This document shows positions 23,295 through 38,769 of a stretch of DNA of 64,000 nucleotides, one piece after another. The notes under the pieces are model-generated. The model was not told the DNA's origin, did not search any database, and saw nothing but the letters and a program-made list of their open reading frames with translations. The position numbers and the translations under genes are program-made. The number at the start of each line of letters is the position of its first letter. The stretch's first letter is position 1. Source of the stretch: Lichenostomus cassidix (Eukaryota; Chordata; Aves; Passeriformes; Meliphagidae). The DNA lies in assembly GCA_008360975.2 (NCBI GenBank), contig VLJF02000033.1:930001-994000 (forward strand). The letters are read 5' to 3'.

Positions 23295-24075
23295 ACCTCG
23301 CTCTGCGGGGCCTTGGGAGGCAGCTGAACCCCGACACGGCATACAGCGAACCCCAGAAAAGGCACTGAGACACCCTGAGCCCCCCAGAACCTCCAAACCC
23401 CATAGAAAAAGAGCCCCGCGAAAAATAGCCCCGCGAAAATGAGCCAATGGGAGAAGGCGTTGAGCGATTCTGATCCAATCCGAGCTCGCGGCGCTGATGA
23501 CTCTCCAGTTCCCAGGCAGACCCGCAGCGCCCAGCGCTCCCCACCCCAACCCCACTTGCGCCGCCCCCTCGCCCCCAGCGCTTCCCGCCAGGCCAATTTG
23601 GGGAGGGGGTGCGTGGGGGGAGCCCAGGCCTGGCCCGGAGCCCAGCGCTGCCCCAGCCCGACCTGCCCCGGCTCCATCCCGGCTCCTCCCGCGGGATGCG
23701 ACGGCGTGGGGAAAAGGGGGGAAAAGGCTGGGCGCTGGGCTTGGGGGGAGGAGGAGAAGGGATGGAGGAGGAGGAGGAGGGATGAGGAAGGAGCAGGAGA
23801 AAGGCCGGAGATCCGAGGAGGACGAGGCGGGAGGAGGAAGAGCCGGGGGAGGATGAAGATGGGGAGAGGAAGAGGAGGAGCAGGAAGAGGTTGGAGAGAG
23901 GAAGAGGAGGAGCAGCAGAAGCAGCGCGGAGCTCTTTGTCTGTCGCGGCCCCGGGAGCATCGGCGCCCCGCATGCCGCAGGTGAGGGGGAGGAGAAAGTC
24001 GCCCCAAATGTCTCGGGGGTCCCCGAGCGGCGTTTTTTCTCGGCGGGTGTTTGGAGCTTGCAGCTTCCGGGATTT
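23295..24075 (+). promoter_or_regulatory. Type-A ZF 5' region with intact start exon
   Basis: Same order as at 5080: MHC-tail remnant, CCAAT at 23444-23448 and 23475-23479, CpG-rich block, GGA tract, then ATG-CCG-CAG (23972-23980)/gtgagg. Homology to type A ends abruptly at about 24075, where type-B sequence begins. Confidence 0.7.
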
Positions 24076-24300
24076 TTTTATTCAACAATATTGTATTAAT
24101 TAGCTGAAGGAGAAGGTGGTGGGATTTTGTAGAAGGAAGGGGAGGAGGAGAAGTGAGAGGAACAAGAGTGTGAGGAACAGTAAGGATAGAGGAGGAGCAG
24201 CAGGTAGAGGAGGCAGCCCAAGGTTCCAGCACTCCCTGTATCTGCAGCCCCCCACAAGGAGCAGGTGACTGGGGAGGGGGTTCCAGGATTTTCCTGGAGC
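24076..24300 (+). promoter_or_regulatory. Second, type-B ZF 5' end with lost start codon
   Basis: The homologue of 28684-28870 reversed, including the purine tract and the exon end. Where type B has ATG-CAG-CAG/gtgact, this copy has AAG-GAG-CAG/gtgact (24256-24264). The gene downstream therefore carries an intact type-A start and a dead type-B start in series. Confidence 0.65.
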
Positions 24301-24420
24301 CTAAATTTTGGTGTTTGTGAGGTTTGTTGGGGTGAATGCTCATGCTTTGGGTTTTTTTGGGCGTGATTCTTCATATTCTGGGGGGGCTTTTGGCTGAATC
24401 TTGATGGTTTTGGAGTTTAG

Positions 24421-25590
<1,170 letters not shown>

Positions 25591-25805
25591 GGGAAGACCT
25601 GCGAGTGTCCCGAGTGCACGAAGAGCTTCATTGCTGCTCCAACTCCATCCCCAGTGGGAAGATCTGCAGTGGATGATCCCCAGTGATCCCCATTGGGCAG
25701 AATCCTGGTGACTCTCATTCCAGGTGATCCCCGTCAGATGGGGGAAATATTTTTTAAATGGTCAAATTTTCCTTCTTCTCTTGCTCTGAGTTTGTTAGCA
25801 ATAAA

Positions 25806-26700
25806 TTCAATTCACATCGCCAATTGCGAGCCTTTTTTGTGCACAAAGGTGTTGGATGAGGGATCTCTTAGCCAGGTCCTTCTATCAACTCAGGAAGCCT
25901 TGGTTCAATTTTGTCTCCCCATGGCGGCTGTGCAGGGCAGTGAGAGAGCAGCTCTGCTGGGTGCCTGGCATGGGGCCAGCGTCACCCCACTGCAATGTGC
26001 CATGGTCTCGCTTGGCCCTGTGCTCTGGAGCCAGCGCTGGTGTTGCTTTTTCCTTCCTGATGATTTTCTCTTTTGCATCAAAGGCTTGTGAAGTGCCCCC
26101 GCTGTCTCTGGCGTCCCCTGGGCGCCGGCAGCCGCGTCCCTTGGCCTGCTCCCCCTGGGCCGTTGCAGGGCGGCTGGCTGGGAGCTGCCGTGGGGGCCGT
26201 GGGGCTGCCCCGGGGGCTGCGTGCCGAGGCGGGGCCGGGAGGTGCGGAGAACTTGGTCGCTATTTGCAGAGCAATTGCGCCTTGGGCCCGGGCCCGTTGC
26301 AGGGCTGTTCCTCGTGCGGCTTTGGCCTCGGCCAGCCCGGGGGGCACTGAGAGCTCGGGGCTTGGGCTGTGCGCTGTGCAGAGCCCGCGCCTCGCTGCCC
26401 TTGGCTGGCTGTGCTGTCACTCGCAATTGTCCCAGCGCAATTGCTGCTCGGTGCCAGCGAGCGGGGACAAGGCCGGCGCCGGTGTCGCCCCCAGGCAGGC
26501 AGGCAGGGCTTTAGTGGGGCAGCAGCGGCGCCATGGTGGGAGCGTGTGTGCGGCCCGGGAGCGGCGGCAGCGGAGCTCGGAGAGGCTGTCCCAGCGCAGG
26601 TGGGAGCCGCGCTGCCTTGTGCCGGGGCTCGGGCTTGCTGCGGGCAGATGGAGGGGATGGAGGGGGTAGCAGGGGGGCTGTGGCGGCTTCGTTCTCCTGT
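25806..26700 (+). repeat. Module N copy 3
   Basis: Follows the poly(A) signal of gene c, as copy 1 follows gene a, and ends at the same LTR junction (GTTCTCCTGT/TGAAGC). Confidence 0.55.
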
Positions 26701-27344
26701 TGAAGCACCGAATTGACTCCAAAACTCAGATGAAGTTACGAAGTAGGTATGTGTTTATTCCTGCTGGGGTGCATGGGGGGTAACCCCTCCAAAGGCATGC
26801 ACACCTCAGCAGCACTTCACTAGGTTTATATCAGGTTACAGGTTACATATGCATAAAGTTAGACAAAGCCCCTATACATATTTATTACCTATCCCCGCTT
26901 CGTATTATAATGAGTTCAATGTTCATTTAAATATGCTTGTGCAAGCGCAGTGTCTCAGATTAATTGTGGTCAAGGGTCCCAAATGGTTAATGACGAGATA
27001 ATCAATAGTCTTCCTCACTATGAACTCTTCACCTTGCTCCCTTGCGATGCTCCCTTGGTTCTTGGTCCAAGTCCAAGCCTGAGAACCCAACTGTACCGGT
27101 TTGGGGTCCAAGGGCGGGATGCTCAGTTACACTCAGTGGTTTTTCTGAATTATTTGTCTCTCTTCTCTCTATCGTCCCCAATACTAGGTAGGCACAAAAT
27201 CATTAAGCAAATAATAAATTGTCTCCAGCAGGCAAATCTTCGTAAATCATTATCCAATCTCTGGCCTTCTAAATCAGTTCAAAAGTTATTATTATCCAGC
27301 TTCTAGTTCTTTTAAATTAATAATTTCTATTTTACCCTAACTCA
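26701..27344 (-). mobile_element. Solo LTR, same family and position as 8102-8746
   Basis: 644 bp, minus strand, TGAGTTAGGG to GTGCTTCA. AATAAA on the minus strand at 26759-26754. Starts 12 bp after the stop codon of ZF gene y. It is the paralogous copy of the LTR at 8102, carried by the 10-kb duplication. Confidence 0.8.
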
Positions 27345-27356
27345 GAAGGCCTTCCT

Positions 27357-28532
<1,176 letters not shown>

Positions 28533-28683
28533 CTACTACAACATCAAGATTTATGGAAAAGCCCCTCCAAAATGTAAATAATCACTCCCAAAACCACTGA
28601 AAGAATGAACATTTAGCCCAATAAACCTCACAAACGCCAAGATTTAGGCCCCGTGAAAATCGTTGATCCCCCTCCCCAGTCAC

Positions 28684-29160
28684 CTGCTGCATGTGGGGAG
28701 CTGCAGATACAGGCAGTGCTGGAACCTTGGGCTGCCTCCTCTTCCTGCTCCTCCTCCTCTATCCCTACTCTTCCTCACACTCCTCTTCCCGTCACTACTC
28801 CTCCTCCTCTTCCTCCTACCAAATCCCACCTCCTTCTCCTCCTGCAGCTAATTAACACAATATTGTTGAAGAAAAAATCCCCAAAGCAGCTTGTGGGGGG
28901 CAGAGCCACATGTGAGTCACCCGATGGCTGCCCTGGCAGAGAAGCTTCGGTTCCAGGCAGCCAGGAGAGGAAGGAGCTTTAGAAATGCAAATGAACCCTG
29001 CTGGGGCAAAGGCTGGACAATGGAGCAGGGCCTTCTGGCCTGGGGGAGCAATTGGGCCAATTCCCTCTGTCCCTCAGCCCAAGCTCTGCCTGCTTGCACA
29101 GATGGAATTTGCACAGCTCAAGGCAAAGCCCAGACTGAAGAGATCTGACTCGGAGCACAA
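28684..29160 (-). promoter_or_regulatory. Type-B ZF 5' region and coding exon, gene y
   Basis: ATG-CAG-CAG (28692-28684)/gtgact; purine tract; ATTGG/CCAAT; octamer ATTTGCAT at 28992-28985, 293 bp from the ATG. Confidence 0.6.
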
Positions 29161-29815
29161 ATTGCTTAAACTGCAAAAAAGCCCAGCAAATGGCGAATTT
29201 TGGGAAAACACCTCTAAAAAAAGAGGGGGCGAATCATCTCTCTCCTCACTCCAACATGTGCTAGCATTGTGGATGCTTTATAGAGTGTAATAAACCACTG
29301 GGGATTTTTGCTACCACAAGTTTAGGAAAATCAGTTGGGAATCCAAATATAGAATGATTAAATTAAACAAAAGTGCAAAATAAGGTCAGGAGGGAGCACC
29401 TCAAAAATATTTAAAAAAACTAAAATGGCCAGCAGAAAAAATCCTACAACACCACGGAGCAGACCCTGAGAATCCTAAGAATTCATATCAGATCCCAAAA
29501 CCCATTGTGAATTTGAATTGTTACTAATTGATACAGACAGCTGCTCAGCCAAGCTCCTGCTCCATTCCTGAACTTCCACAAGCAGAACAAACACTTCCCA
29601 GACCCACGAATACTGAATGTTACACTAACTAGGGGTGCATATTAAGGGACACAGGCAGTGAGCAGAGAGGGAAGTCTGTACCTTCCAAGTACCTCAGCCA
29701 GAGTGTTGGAAAATATACCAGGTTAATTATTTTCTATAACTTTTTTCAAGGCTTTTCTTTGTTTGTTTGTTCACCCGGGGAAAAGGAATTTTAAGTTTTT
29801 TTCAGGACATTGTTC
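29161..29815. other. Non-coding spacer, paralogue of 10401-11025
   Basis: Nothing recognised beyond the duplication. Confidence 0.5.
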
Positions 29816-30270
29816 TGCCAGGTGAGGTCTGATGAGCTTAACATAACTACACACTAAGAGGAGCCCAAAAGACAAAAGGCCATCAGCGGCCATTAACGAA
29901 CATCAGCTCCAAACCTCACCTCTGGCTGTCTGGAGACACCTTGTCTGGCTAAAGAGAGATAAGAAGGAAGAGCTAATTAACATCAGAAGAGAAGAAATCT
30001 GGATAAAATATGAAACCATATATTAGAAAATGAGCAACATGGAACCAATTCAGACTGACCAAAAACCCTGCTATGAGTTTTGACTGTATAAAATACCTGA
30101 AAAATCTTGTAAAAGTTACATGCCATAGAATGATTCTCTCCACAAACCCGGACTCTCTGTATATGGGGTGATTCCCGAGGTACATCCGGGACACAACAAC
30201 ATCCTGCTCAGACAATAAAATATTGCCTTCACTCTCTAACGTTAAAAATCTTGTTGAAAGGTTTTATGTT
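29816..30270 (+). mobile_element. Solo-LTR-like repeat, paralogue of 11026-11495
   Basis: TATAAAA near 30087 and AATAAAA near 30215, then the same U5-like tail. Confidence 0.45.
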
Positions 30271-31548
30271 TTTCGCGCAGGTACGGTGACAAGAGGGCAA
30301 AGGGACAATGAAACGCAGCCGGGAAAACGAGCATAAAAAGGAGGCTGCGTTTTACAGACCCCATGGCAAATGCCCCACGGCCTCTCCCTCTGTCCATCCA
30401 TAAAATCACTTTCACACGACTCCTCTGTCTCCTGCGGCCACACAAACCTCTGGCCACGCGGATTTTCCCGCACACTGCCGCCGACAGCGCAGCCACCTCT
30501 GTCCTACCCACAGAGAGCGGGACGAGCCAGCGCTGCTCCGGCACCGCCTCCTCCCGAAGCAGCAGCGGTAAGGAGACCGCGGGCAGCCGCTCCCTCAGCG
30601 GCCTCAGGCCAGCGGCAACACGGCGCCACAGCCAGGGAGGGAGGGAGACGGGGGAACGAAGCCACTACAGCCCCCCCGCCGCCCCCTCCATCCCCTCCAT
30701 CCGCCCGCAGCGAGCCCCGAGCACCGGCACAAGGCAGCGCGGCTCCCACCTGCGCTGGGACAGCCTCTCCGAGCTCCGCTGCCGCTCCCGGGCCGCACAC
30801 ACGCTCCCACCATGGCGCCGCTGCTGCCCCACTAAAGCCCTGCCTGCCTGCCTGGGGGCGACACCGGCGCCGGCCTTGTCCCCGCTCGCTGGCACCGAGC
30901 AGCAATTGCGCTGGGACAATTGCGAGTGACAGCACAGCCAGCCAAGGGCAGCGAGGCGCGGGCTCTGCAGAGCGCACAGCCCAAGCCCCGCGCTCTCAGT
31001 GCCCCCCGGGCTGGCCGAGGCCAAAGCCGCACATGAGGAACAGCCCTGCAACGGGCCCGGGCCCAAGGCGCCATTGCTCTGCAAACAGCGACCAAGTTCT
31101 CCGCACCTCCCGGCCCCGCCTCGGCACGCAGCCCCCGGGGCAGCCCCACGGCCCCCACGGCAGCTCCCAGCCTCTGCCAGCCACCCTGCAACGGCCCAGG
31201 GGGAGCAGGCCAAGGGACGCGGCTGCCGGCGCCCAGGGGACGCCAGGGACAGCGGGGACACTTCACAAGCCTTTGATGCAAAAGAGAAAATCATCAGGAA
31301 GGAAAAAGCAACAGCAGCACTGGCTCCAGAGCACAGGGCCACACGAGGCCATGGCACATTGCAGTGGGGTGACGCTGGCCCCATGCCAGGCACCCAGCAG
31401 AGCTGCTCTCTCACTACCCTGCACAGCCGCCATGGGGAGAGAAAATTGAACCAAGGCTTCCTGAGTTGATAGAAGGACCTGGCTAAGAGATCCCTCATCC
31501 AACACCTTTGTGCACAAAACAGGCTCAGAACTGGCAATGTGAATTGCA
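30271..31548 (-). repeat. Module N copy 4
   Basis: Paralogue of 11496-12786, lying 3' of ZF gene d (poly(A) signal 31554-31549). Confidence 0.55.
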
Positions 31549-31760
31549 TTTATTGCTAACAAACCCAGAGCAGGAGAAGAATAATTTGGCCATTTAAAAC
31601 ACATTCCCCTAACTTGATGGGAATCACCTGGAATGGGGGTTACCAGGATTCTGCCCAATGGGGATCACTGGGGATCATCCACTGCAGATCTTCCCACAGG
31701 GGATGGAGTTGGAGCAGCAATGAAGCTCTTCCTGCACTTGTGACACTTGCAGGGCTTCTC

Positions 31761-32813
<1,053 letters not shown>

Positions 32814-33413
32814 TCACCTCAAAACCCTAACAGCATTTCCCCCTCTCTGCTCTTTTCACTTTGGCCTCCTCAGGGTCTCCCTTCCCTGCACTCATGGGGC
32901 TCCCGTGGCTCCCGGGCTTCTCTATTTTCCAGGGTCCCGCTTAGGAATGATCCGGGGGGTTTGAGGGTCCCAGGGGTCCCTTCTCCCCTCATTCTCTGCT
33001 CCGCGCCTCCAGGGATCCCAGGCTTCCCCCTTAGCCACGCTCCCCCCTCTCCAGCCTGCCGGGGCTCCCCCAGCTCCGCGATCGCACCTCTCCGCTCACC
33101 CCACTCCGGGGCTCCCGCCCTTCCCCTCCACCGCTCTCCCGGGGGGACCCCATGCCCCATGTCCCCCTCCCACCCCGACACCGGGCCGTGCCCACCTGCA
33201 GCCCCCAAAATATCCCCCTAAAGGGCCATTGGCGCCTCAGCTTTGCCCTTCCGCAACAACCAAACATTCCCCCCGCACAATCAAACCCTCCCAGCGACCC
33301 TTCACGCGATTTGTGGCTCAATCCCGGAAGCTGCGAGCTCCAAACACCCGCCCAGAAAAAACGCCGCTCGGGGACCCTCGAGACATTTGGGGCGACTTCC
33401 TCCTCCCCCTCAC

Positions 33414-33980
33414 CTGCGGCATGCGGGGCGCCGATGCTCCCGGGGCCGCGACACACAAAGAGCTCCGCGCTGCTTCTGCTGCTTTTCCTCTTCCTCTCTC
33501 CAACCTCTTCCTGTTCCTCCTCTTCCTCTCTCCTCCTTCCTCCTCCCGCGGCTCCTCCTCCTTCCTCCTCCCGCCTCCTCCTCCTCGGATTTCCGGCCTT
33601 TCTCCCGCTCCTTCCTCATCCCTCCTCCTCCTCCTCCATCCCTTCTCCTCCTCCCCCCAAGCCCAGCGCCCATCCTTTCCCCCCCTTTTCCCCACGCCGT
33701 CGCATCCCGCGGGAGGAGCCGGGATGGAGCCGGGGCAGGTCGGGCTGGGGCAGCGCTGGGCTCCGGGCCAGGCCTGGGCGTCCCCCACGCGCCCCCTCCC
33801 CAAATTGGGCTGGCGGGAAGCGCTGGGGGCGAGGGGGGGGCGCAGGTGGGGTTGGGGTGGGGAGCGCTGGGCGCTGCGGGTCTGCCTGGGAACTGGAGAG
33901 TCATCAGCGCCGCGGGCTCGGATTGGATCAGAATCGCTCAGCGCCTTCTCCCATTGGCTCATTTTCGCGGGGCTATTTTT
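33414..33980 (-). promoter_or_regulatory. Type-A ZF 5' region with intact start, gene d
   Basis: ATG-CCG-CAG at 33422-33414, then gtgagg. GGA tract 33480-33650. CCAAT boxes on the minus strand at 33926-33922 and 33957-33953. Very CpG rich. Confidence 0.7.
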
Positions 33981-34244
33981 CGGGGCTGTTTTTCTATGGG
34001 GTTTGGAGGTTCTGGGGGGCTCAGGGGTCTCAGTGCCTTTTTTGGGGTTCGCTGTGTGCCGTGTCGGGGTTCAGCTGCCTCCCAAAGCCCCCAGAGCGGG
34101 GTGACACTTGGGGACACACGGGGTTCCCCATTCCCGATCCATCCCGCGGTCAGTTCTGCCCCCCAGTCACAGCCCCACCGCGGGGCCCCCCCAAGTCCCT
34201 CCCCAGTGCCCCCCAAGAAACGCGACCGGAGCCAACTGGGAAGC

Positions 34245-35524
34245 TTTATTGGGAGCACTGGGAGCAGCCAGTTGGGGTCAGAGTGACAGCAGGGCTGGGG
34301 GGACACGTGACACCCCAAAATCAGCATGGGGATAGAGCGGGGGGTCCCGGCCGGGCCCGAGGCCACGGGGAGGGGCTGCGGCCGGCGGCGGCTCAGGAGC
34401 TCTGTGGGCAGAGAAAAGGGGGTGACACAGGGCTGGGGGGCCCCGGGGGGAGCACAGCCGCTGCGGGGCAGGGGGGACACGACCCCCGGGATCCCCCCTC
34501 ACCTTCTTGCGCAGGTAGAAGCCGAGCCCCAGCGCCAGGAAGACGAAGCCCAACACGAAGCCCCCGATCCCCGTCAGCATCTTGCTGCGGGCAGCGTCCG
34601 GCGGCATCTCTGGGGGGTCAGCAGGGCTCAGGACCCCCAGAAACCTCTCACCGACACCCCAAGCCCCTCCAAGCACCCTCCCAGTCACCCCAGCCCACCC
34701 AGGAGCCCCTGAAACCCCCTCCCAATTCATTCCCAGCCTCCCCAGGGCACACCAAAGCCCCTCCCGTCCCTCTCAGCACCCCACAACCCCTCCCAGTTGC
34801 CCCCCACCGCCCCAGGACCCCCAAACCCTCTCCCAGTACCTTCCCAGCCCCACCAGGACTCACCAAGGTCCCTCCCAGTCTCTTCCCAGCACAACCAACC
34901 TCATTCCAACCTTTGCTTTTCCATCCCCAATCTCCTTCCAGCCCCTCCAGCCTCACTCCAACTCCCTCCCAGTTCCCCCCAGCACCCCCAAACTCCCTCC
35001 CAGTTCCCCCCAGCACCCCCAAACTCCCTCCCAGTGCCCACCAGCACCCCCAGACCCTCATCCCACCGTCCCCAACATCCTTCCAACCCCTCCCCAGCCC
35101 TCCTACACCCCCAAGCTCCTCTCCCAGTATAAACAAGTCTCTCTCCACCTCCCTCCCAGTTCCCCCCAACACAGCCCAATCCCCCTGCCAGCCCCCCCAG
35201 TGCCTCCCCCGCTCCCCCCGGCGCTGTGGGCTCTGGCCGTACCCCAGTGCCGCCTCAGGGGCTGCTCCAGGCTGACGTGCTCCACCTGGCAGGTGTAGGT
35301 GACCCCGTGCCGGGGGGGCGTTTCCAGCAGCACCAGCAGCTGGTAGATCCAGTCCCCGTTGGGGAGCAGGTCGGTGGTCATCACTTGCTCCGATAGCTCC
35401 TGCTGGCCCTGGAACCACCTCAGCTGCACCTGCGCAGGGTAGAAATCCATCACGGAGCACAGCAGGCAGCCGGGCTCGGGCTGGGAGCTCGAGGGCACCA
35501 GCGAGATGGACACGCTGGGATGGT
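34245..35524 (-). pseudogene. MHC class II beta chain, exons 3-5 only
   Basis: The beta-2 immunoglobulin-like exon is 35243-35524 (282 bp) with both disulphide cysteines (CSVMDFYPA and TCQVEH) and no stop. Exon 4 is 34503-34609 (107 bp, EMPPDAARSKM to RKK with the membrane segment). The last exon is 34393-34401 (S-S-stop), and AATAAA is at 34250-34245. Codons are open throughout, so decay is recent or absent in this part. At the expected 5' edge of exon 3 the bases before the exon are TG, not AG; a possible AG lies 10 bp inside. No signal-peptide or beta-1 exon was found between 35525 and 39771. Partial copy; expression as a class II chain is unlikely. Confidence 0.8.
34610..35242 (-). repeat. 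Minisatellite intron 3 of the class II beta copy
   Basis: Units of about 30 bp; an exact tandem pair around 'cagcacccccaaactccctc' at about 34980-35040. Confidence 0.7.
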
Positions 35525-36410
35525 CAGAGGACTTCGGGATTCCCCCAGTGCCGCCCAAGCCGCAGGGAATTGCTCCAGGGATCGAGTGCTGGGGGAAAAG
35601 GGAATCACCCTTCTTGCATGCCAACCCCACCTTTCCCCCCCTGTCCTCCACTTTCCCACCATTCCCCCAACCCACAGACCCCTCCAAACTCAATTTGGGT
35701 GTCCCATCCCCCTGCTGCTCTCTTTCAGGGTCTGAGCTCCCTCTTTTGCCCTGCTGGTCTGCTCCTTCTCCATCGTCCCCCAATGCCCAACCCTCCTGCC
35801 CCGTGCTTGGTTTTGGGAATTCCCAGCCCTTCCTGCTCAGTCTGGGTGTCCCAACCCCCCTTCCACTCAATTTGGGCAGCTCCTGTCAGCTTTGTTCTGG
35901 GAGCAATCCCTGAGTTTGGGGATTTTTGGAATGCAGTTTTCGAGGGGGACAGCTCTGTCTGCCTTTCCCCTCCCTGCTGTGGCCTCTCAGCTGCCGCTGA
36001 CACCCTGGGGTGCTGGGATTTCCTTCCTGGGGACAAGGACGTTCATTCCCTTCCAGGAGCCCAATGCCCGCCTGGGGGTCCATCCAGCTCAGGGGGTCCT
36101 TGATCAGCTGCCCCAGAGCCTCGGACAGGTCTCCCAGCACAGCCAGAGCTGCTCAGCTTGGGGTTCCCAAAGCCCTCAGTGACCCCCAAGTCCCTGCCAG
36201 GAGCCCTCAGCTCCCTCAAACATCCTCAACATCCCCTGGAAGTTTCCCCCATGGCACATCCATGGCCCTTTCCCCACATGTCACTGGCCATGTCCCACCA
36301 TGTCCACACCCACGGCTGTGTCCCCAGCCTGTTCCCACCAATGGCATTGTCTCCCACAATGTCTCCATCCATGCCTGTGGCCCCCAATGACCCAAGGAAT
36401 GGCCATGAGC
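35525..36410 (-). other. 5' flank or intron 2 of class II beta copy
   Basis: Non-coding. 35799-36400 is repeated inverted at 63400-64000. I looked for a beta-1 domain on both strands and saw none. Confidence 0.4.
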
Positions 36411-36414
36411 CTCT

Positions 36415-36530
36415 GCAGGCTGAGCACCCACAACTCTCTCAGCCTTTCCTCAGAGCAGAGGGACTGCAGCCCTTGCAGCATCTCCATGGCCTGCTCTGCA
36501 CTCCCTCCAACAGCCCCAACAGCTCCTTGC
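36415..36530 (-). mobile_element. CR1-like fragment
   Basis: Contains the 'gaggaaaggctgagagagtt' type phrase on the minus strand. A shorter form of 2466-2905. Confidence 0.45.
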
Positions 36531-36639
36531 TGTGCTCAGGAGCCCAGAGCTGGGAGCAGGGATGAGCCCTGCAGGGCCTGCAGCTTCTTGGGCAACAGCA
36601 GGCAATTTGGTGTTCTCCCTCAAGAGGAAGTCAATACCC

Positions 36640-38234
36640 GCTGGGGCTGAGGGATAAAATCAAGGCAATCAAGCCTGTGCTGGGCAGAGTTGTGCTGCCA
36701 GCAGCAGCTCCTTGTGGAGTCTGCAGGGATCCGTCAGGAGCAGATCCCAGGTGTCCCCTTGCCCTGGAGCCCATCCCATGGGTGCATTGGGATTTGCCTC
36801 TACAGGTACCAAGTGTGTCCAGAGACACCGCAGGGACAGTGGCACCTGTGTCAGTGGAAGCTCCCCATGCACAGGGACCCCCAGCCCTGGGGTGGCCGTG
36901 CCAGCAGCCCCAGACACCTCCAGCCCCAGGAACCTGGAGCGACCCCAAACCCCAACGCTGCGTGTGCTGCTGTGCCCAAAGGAATTGCAAAGAAAGCTGA
37001 GCTGTGGAAAACGAATGACAATTTATTTACAGAAGAGCAGCAACAACAACGAGCTGCAGAAAATATTTACAATAGAAGAATCTTGATAACAACAACAATC
37101 TATAGAACGTATTTACAGTAGAACGTTCTATCTAAAAACTGGAAAATAACATATTTACAAAAAATTACAACGACAACTGGAACAACAACTGGAACAACTG
37201 GAACATATGTACATGTTGGCTCGCCACCATCTCCATCAGTTCTGGAAGAGAAGGAAGCAGCAGGGTCACTCCAGCCCGGCCCTGAGGGCTGTTCCCTGTG
37301 CCCCCAGGCTGGCACACGCTGGCTCAGGGGTACTCTGCTGCCAGCACTGAGCCTGGCTGGGGCTGGGAGCCGTGCCTCAGGCACTGGCACGGGGCTGGTG
37401 TGGCCCAAAGCAAGCGCAGGGCAGGCCAGGCGTGGTGCTTGTGCCGCCAGAATCCAGGGATCCCCCCGGGGCACTGTGTCCCTGAGCAGGGCCACCCAGC
37501 CCAGCCCCAGCCTGGCGGCAAGGGACCCGCTGTGCCCGTGGGCAGGGCATGGGGAGCACCTGCCTGTCCTGCTGCTGGCTCATCCCAGGACCATGGGCTC
37601 CTCCTCATCCTCCTCGTCCACCTCCCTAGCTTCTTCTTCATCCCTCACGTCCACTTCCATCTCCTCCACATCCTTTTTGACATCAACCTCCATCGCCTCT
37701 TCAAAATCCTCCACATCCACCTCCATCATCTCCTCCTCCTCGAGCACCATGTCCACATCCATGGCCTCCTCAGCATCTCTGGCAGGCTGCAGCAGGTAGC
37801 ACAAGCTCACCGTGGGGTCCCTTTCCCACACCATCCCCACAGGGCCCCAGCCCGCCCGGGCAGTCGGGGGGTGCCCAGCTCCATGGAATGCACTGTACCT
37901 CCGCTGGGACAGGAGAGCACATCTTGCTGGGGCAGGTGGTGAGAGCCAGGCAGCAGGATGAACTCAGAACTGATGGAACCATTTGGACTAGTTGAACAGG
38001 CTGCAGGGCACAGGGAGCAGTGTGGTCTCCTCGCTGGCCACTGGGTCAATGGTTGTGTTGTGCTCAGCAACAGGTGCTGGAGGCTGCGCCCGCAACGTGG
38101 GTTGTGACATCAGAATTGTGGGAGCTGAGATGTCACAGGAGTTCCAGGGCCACTCTGCACTGGGGGCTGGAGATCGTAGAATGTCCAAATCCTTGCATGA
38201 TTTGGCTTTGACAAGACCCTTAAGATGGTCTCAC
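36640..38234 (-). repeat. Module M copy 3
   Basis: Paralogue of 1054-2465 with the 5' sequence that the ERV LTR removed from copy 1. UGUAAAUA sites are kept near 37023-37160. Confidence 0.65.
37580..38188 (-). pseudogene. Acidic repeat protein, nonsense copy
   Basis: The same frame as 1811-2419, but TAC is replaced by TAG in the CSLFN-stop segment (about 37993), splitting the frame. The acidic tail with MEVDV repeats is retained and ends MVLG-stop. Confidence 0.5.
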
Positions 38235-38675
38235 TCCAGCCTGAGCGACCTCCCAGCAGCCCGGGATGCTCAGGACCACATCTAAGCTGGCCTTGGATGT
38301 TTCCAGGGCTGGGGCATGCACAGGCTCTCTGCACAGCCTGTGTCAGTGTCTCAGCAGCCTCTTTGGGAAAAAAAAAAATTCTTATTCAGATCATGGCCTA
38401 GTCAATCTCTTTCAGTTGCCAGCAATCCCCCCTTCTCCTCTCGCCACTGGCCCTGTTGAACACTCTGTCCCTATCTTTCCTCTGGGCCCCTCCAGGTGCT
38501 GCATGGCCACAGTGAGACCTTCCTGGGTGCTCCTCCTCTGCAGGCTGAGCAGCCCCAACTCTCTCAGCCTTTCCTCAGAGCAGAGGGACTGCAGCCCTTG
38601 CAGCATCACCATGGCCTCCTCTGCACTCCCTCCAACAGCCCCAACAGCTCCTTGCTGTGCTCAGGAGCCCAGAGC
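38235..38675 (-). mobile_element. CR1-like LINE 3' region
   Basis: Paralogue of 2466-2905. Confidence 0.55.
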
Positions 38676-38769
38676 TGGGAGCAGGGATGAGCCCTGCAGG
38701 GGCTGCAGCTTCTTGGGCAACAGCAGGCAATTTGGTGTTCTCCCTCAAGAGGAAGTCAATACCCGCTGG

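Noticed and set aside
33152..35275. 707-codon open frame across the ZF 5' region and MHC class II beta, plus strand
   Set aside because: Antisense to recognisable exons, low complexity (proline/serine), and not conserved in the 4-5 kb copy.
35525..36410. Beta-1 domain exon upstream of the class II beta-2 exon
   Set aside because: No frame shows the conserved beta-1 cysteines or the usual N-terminal pattern; the long open stretches are low-complexity.
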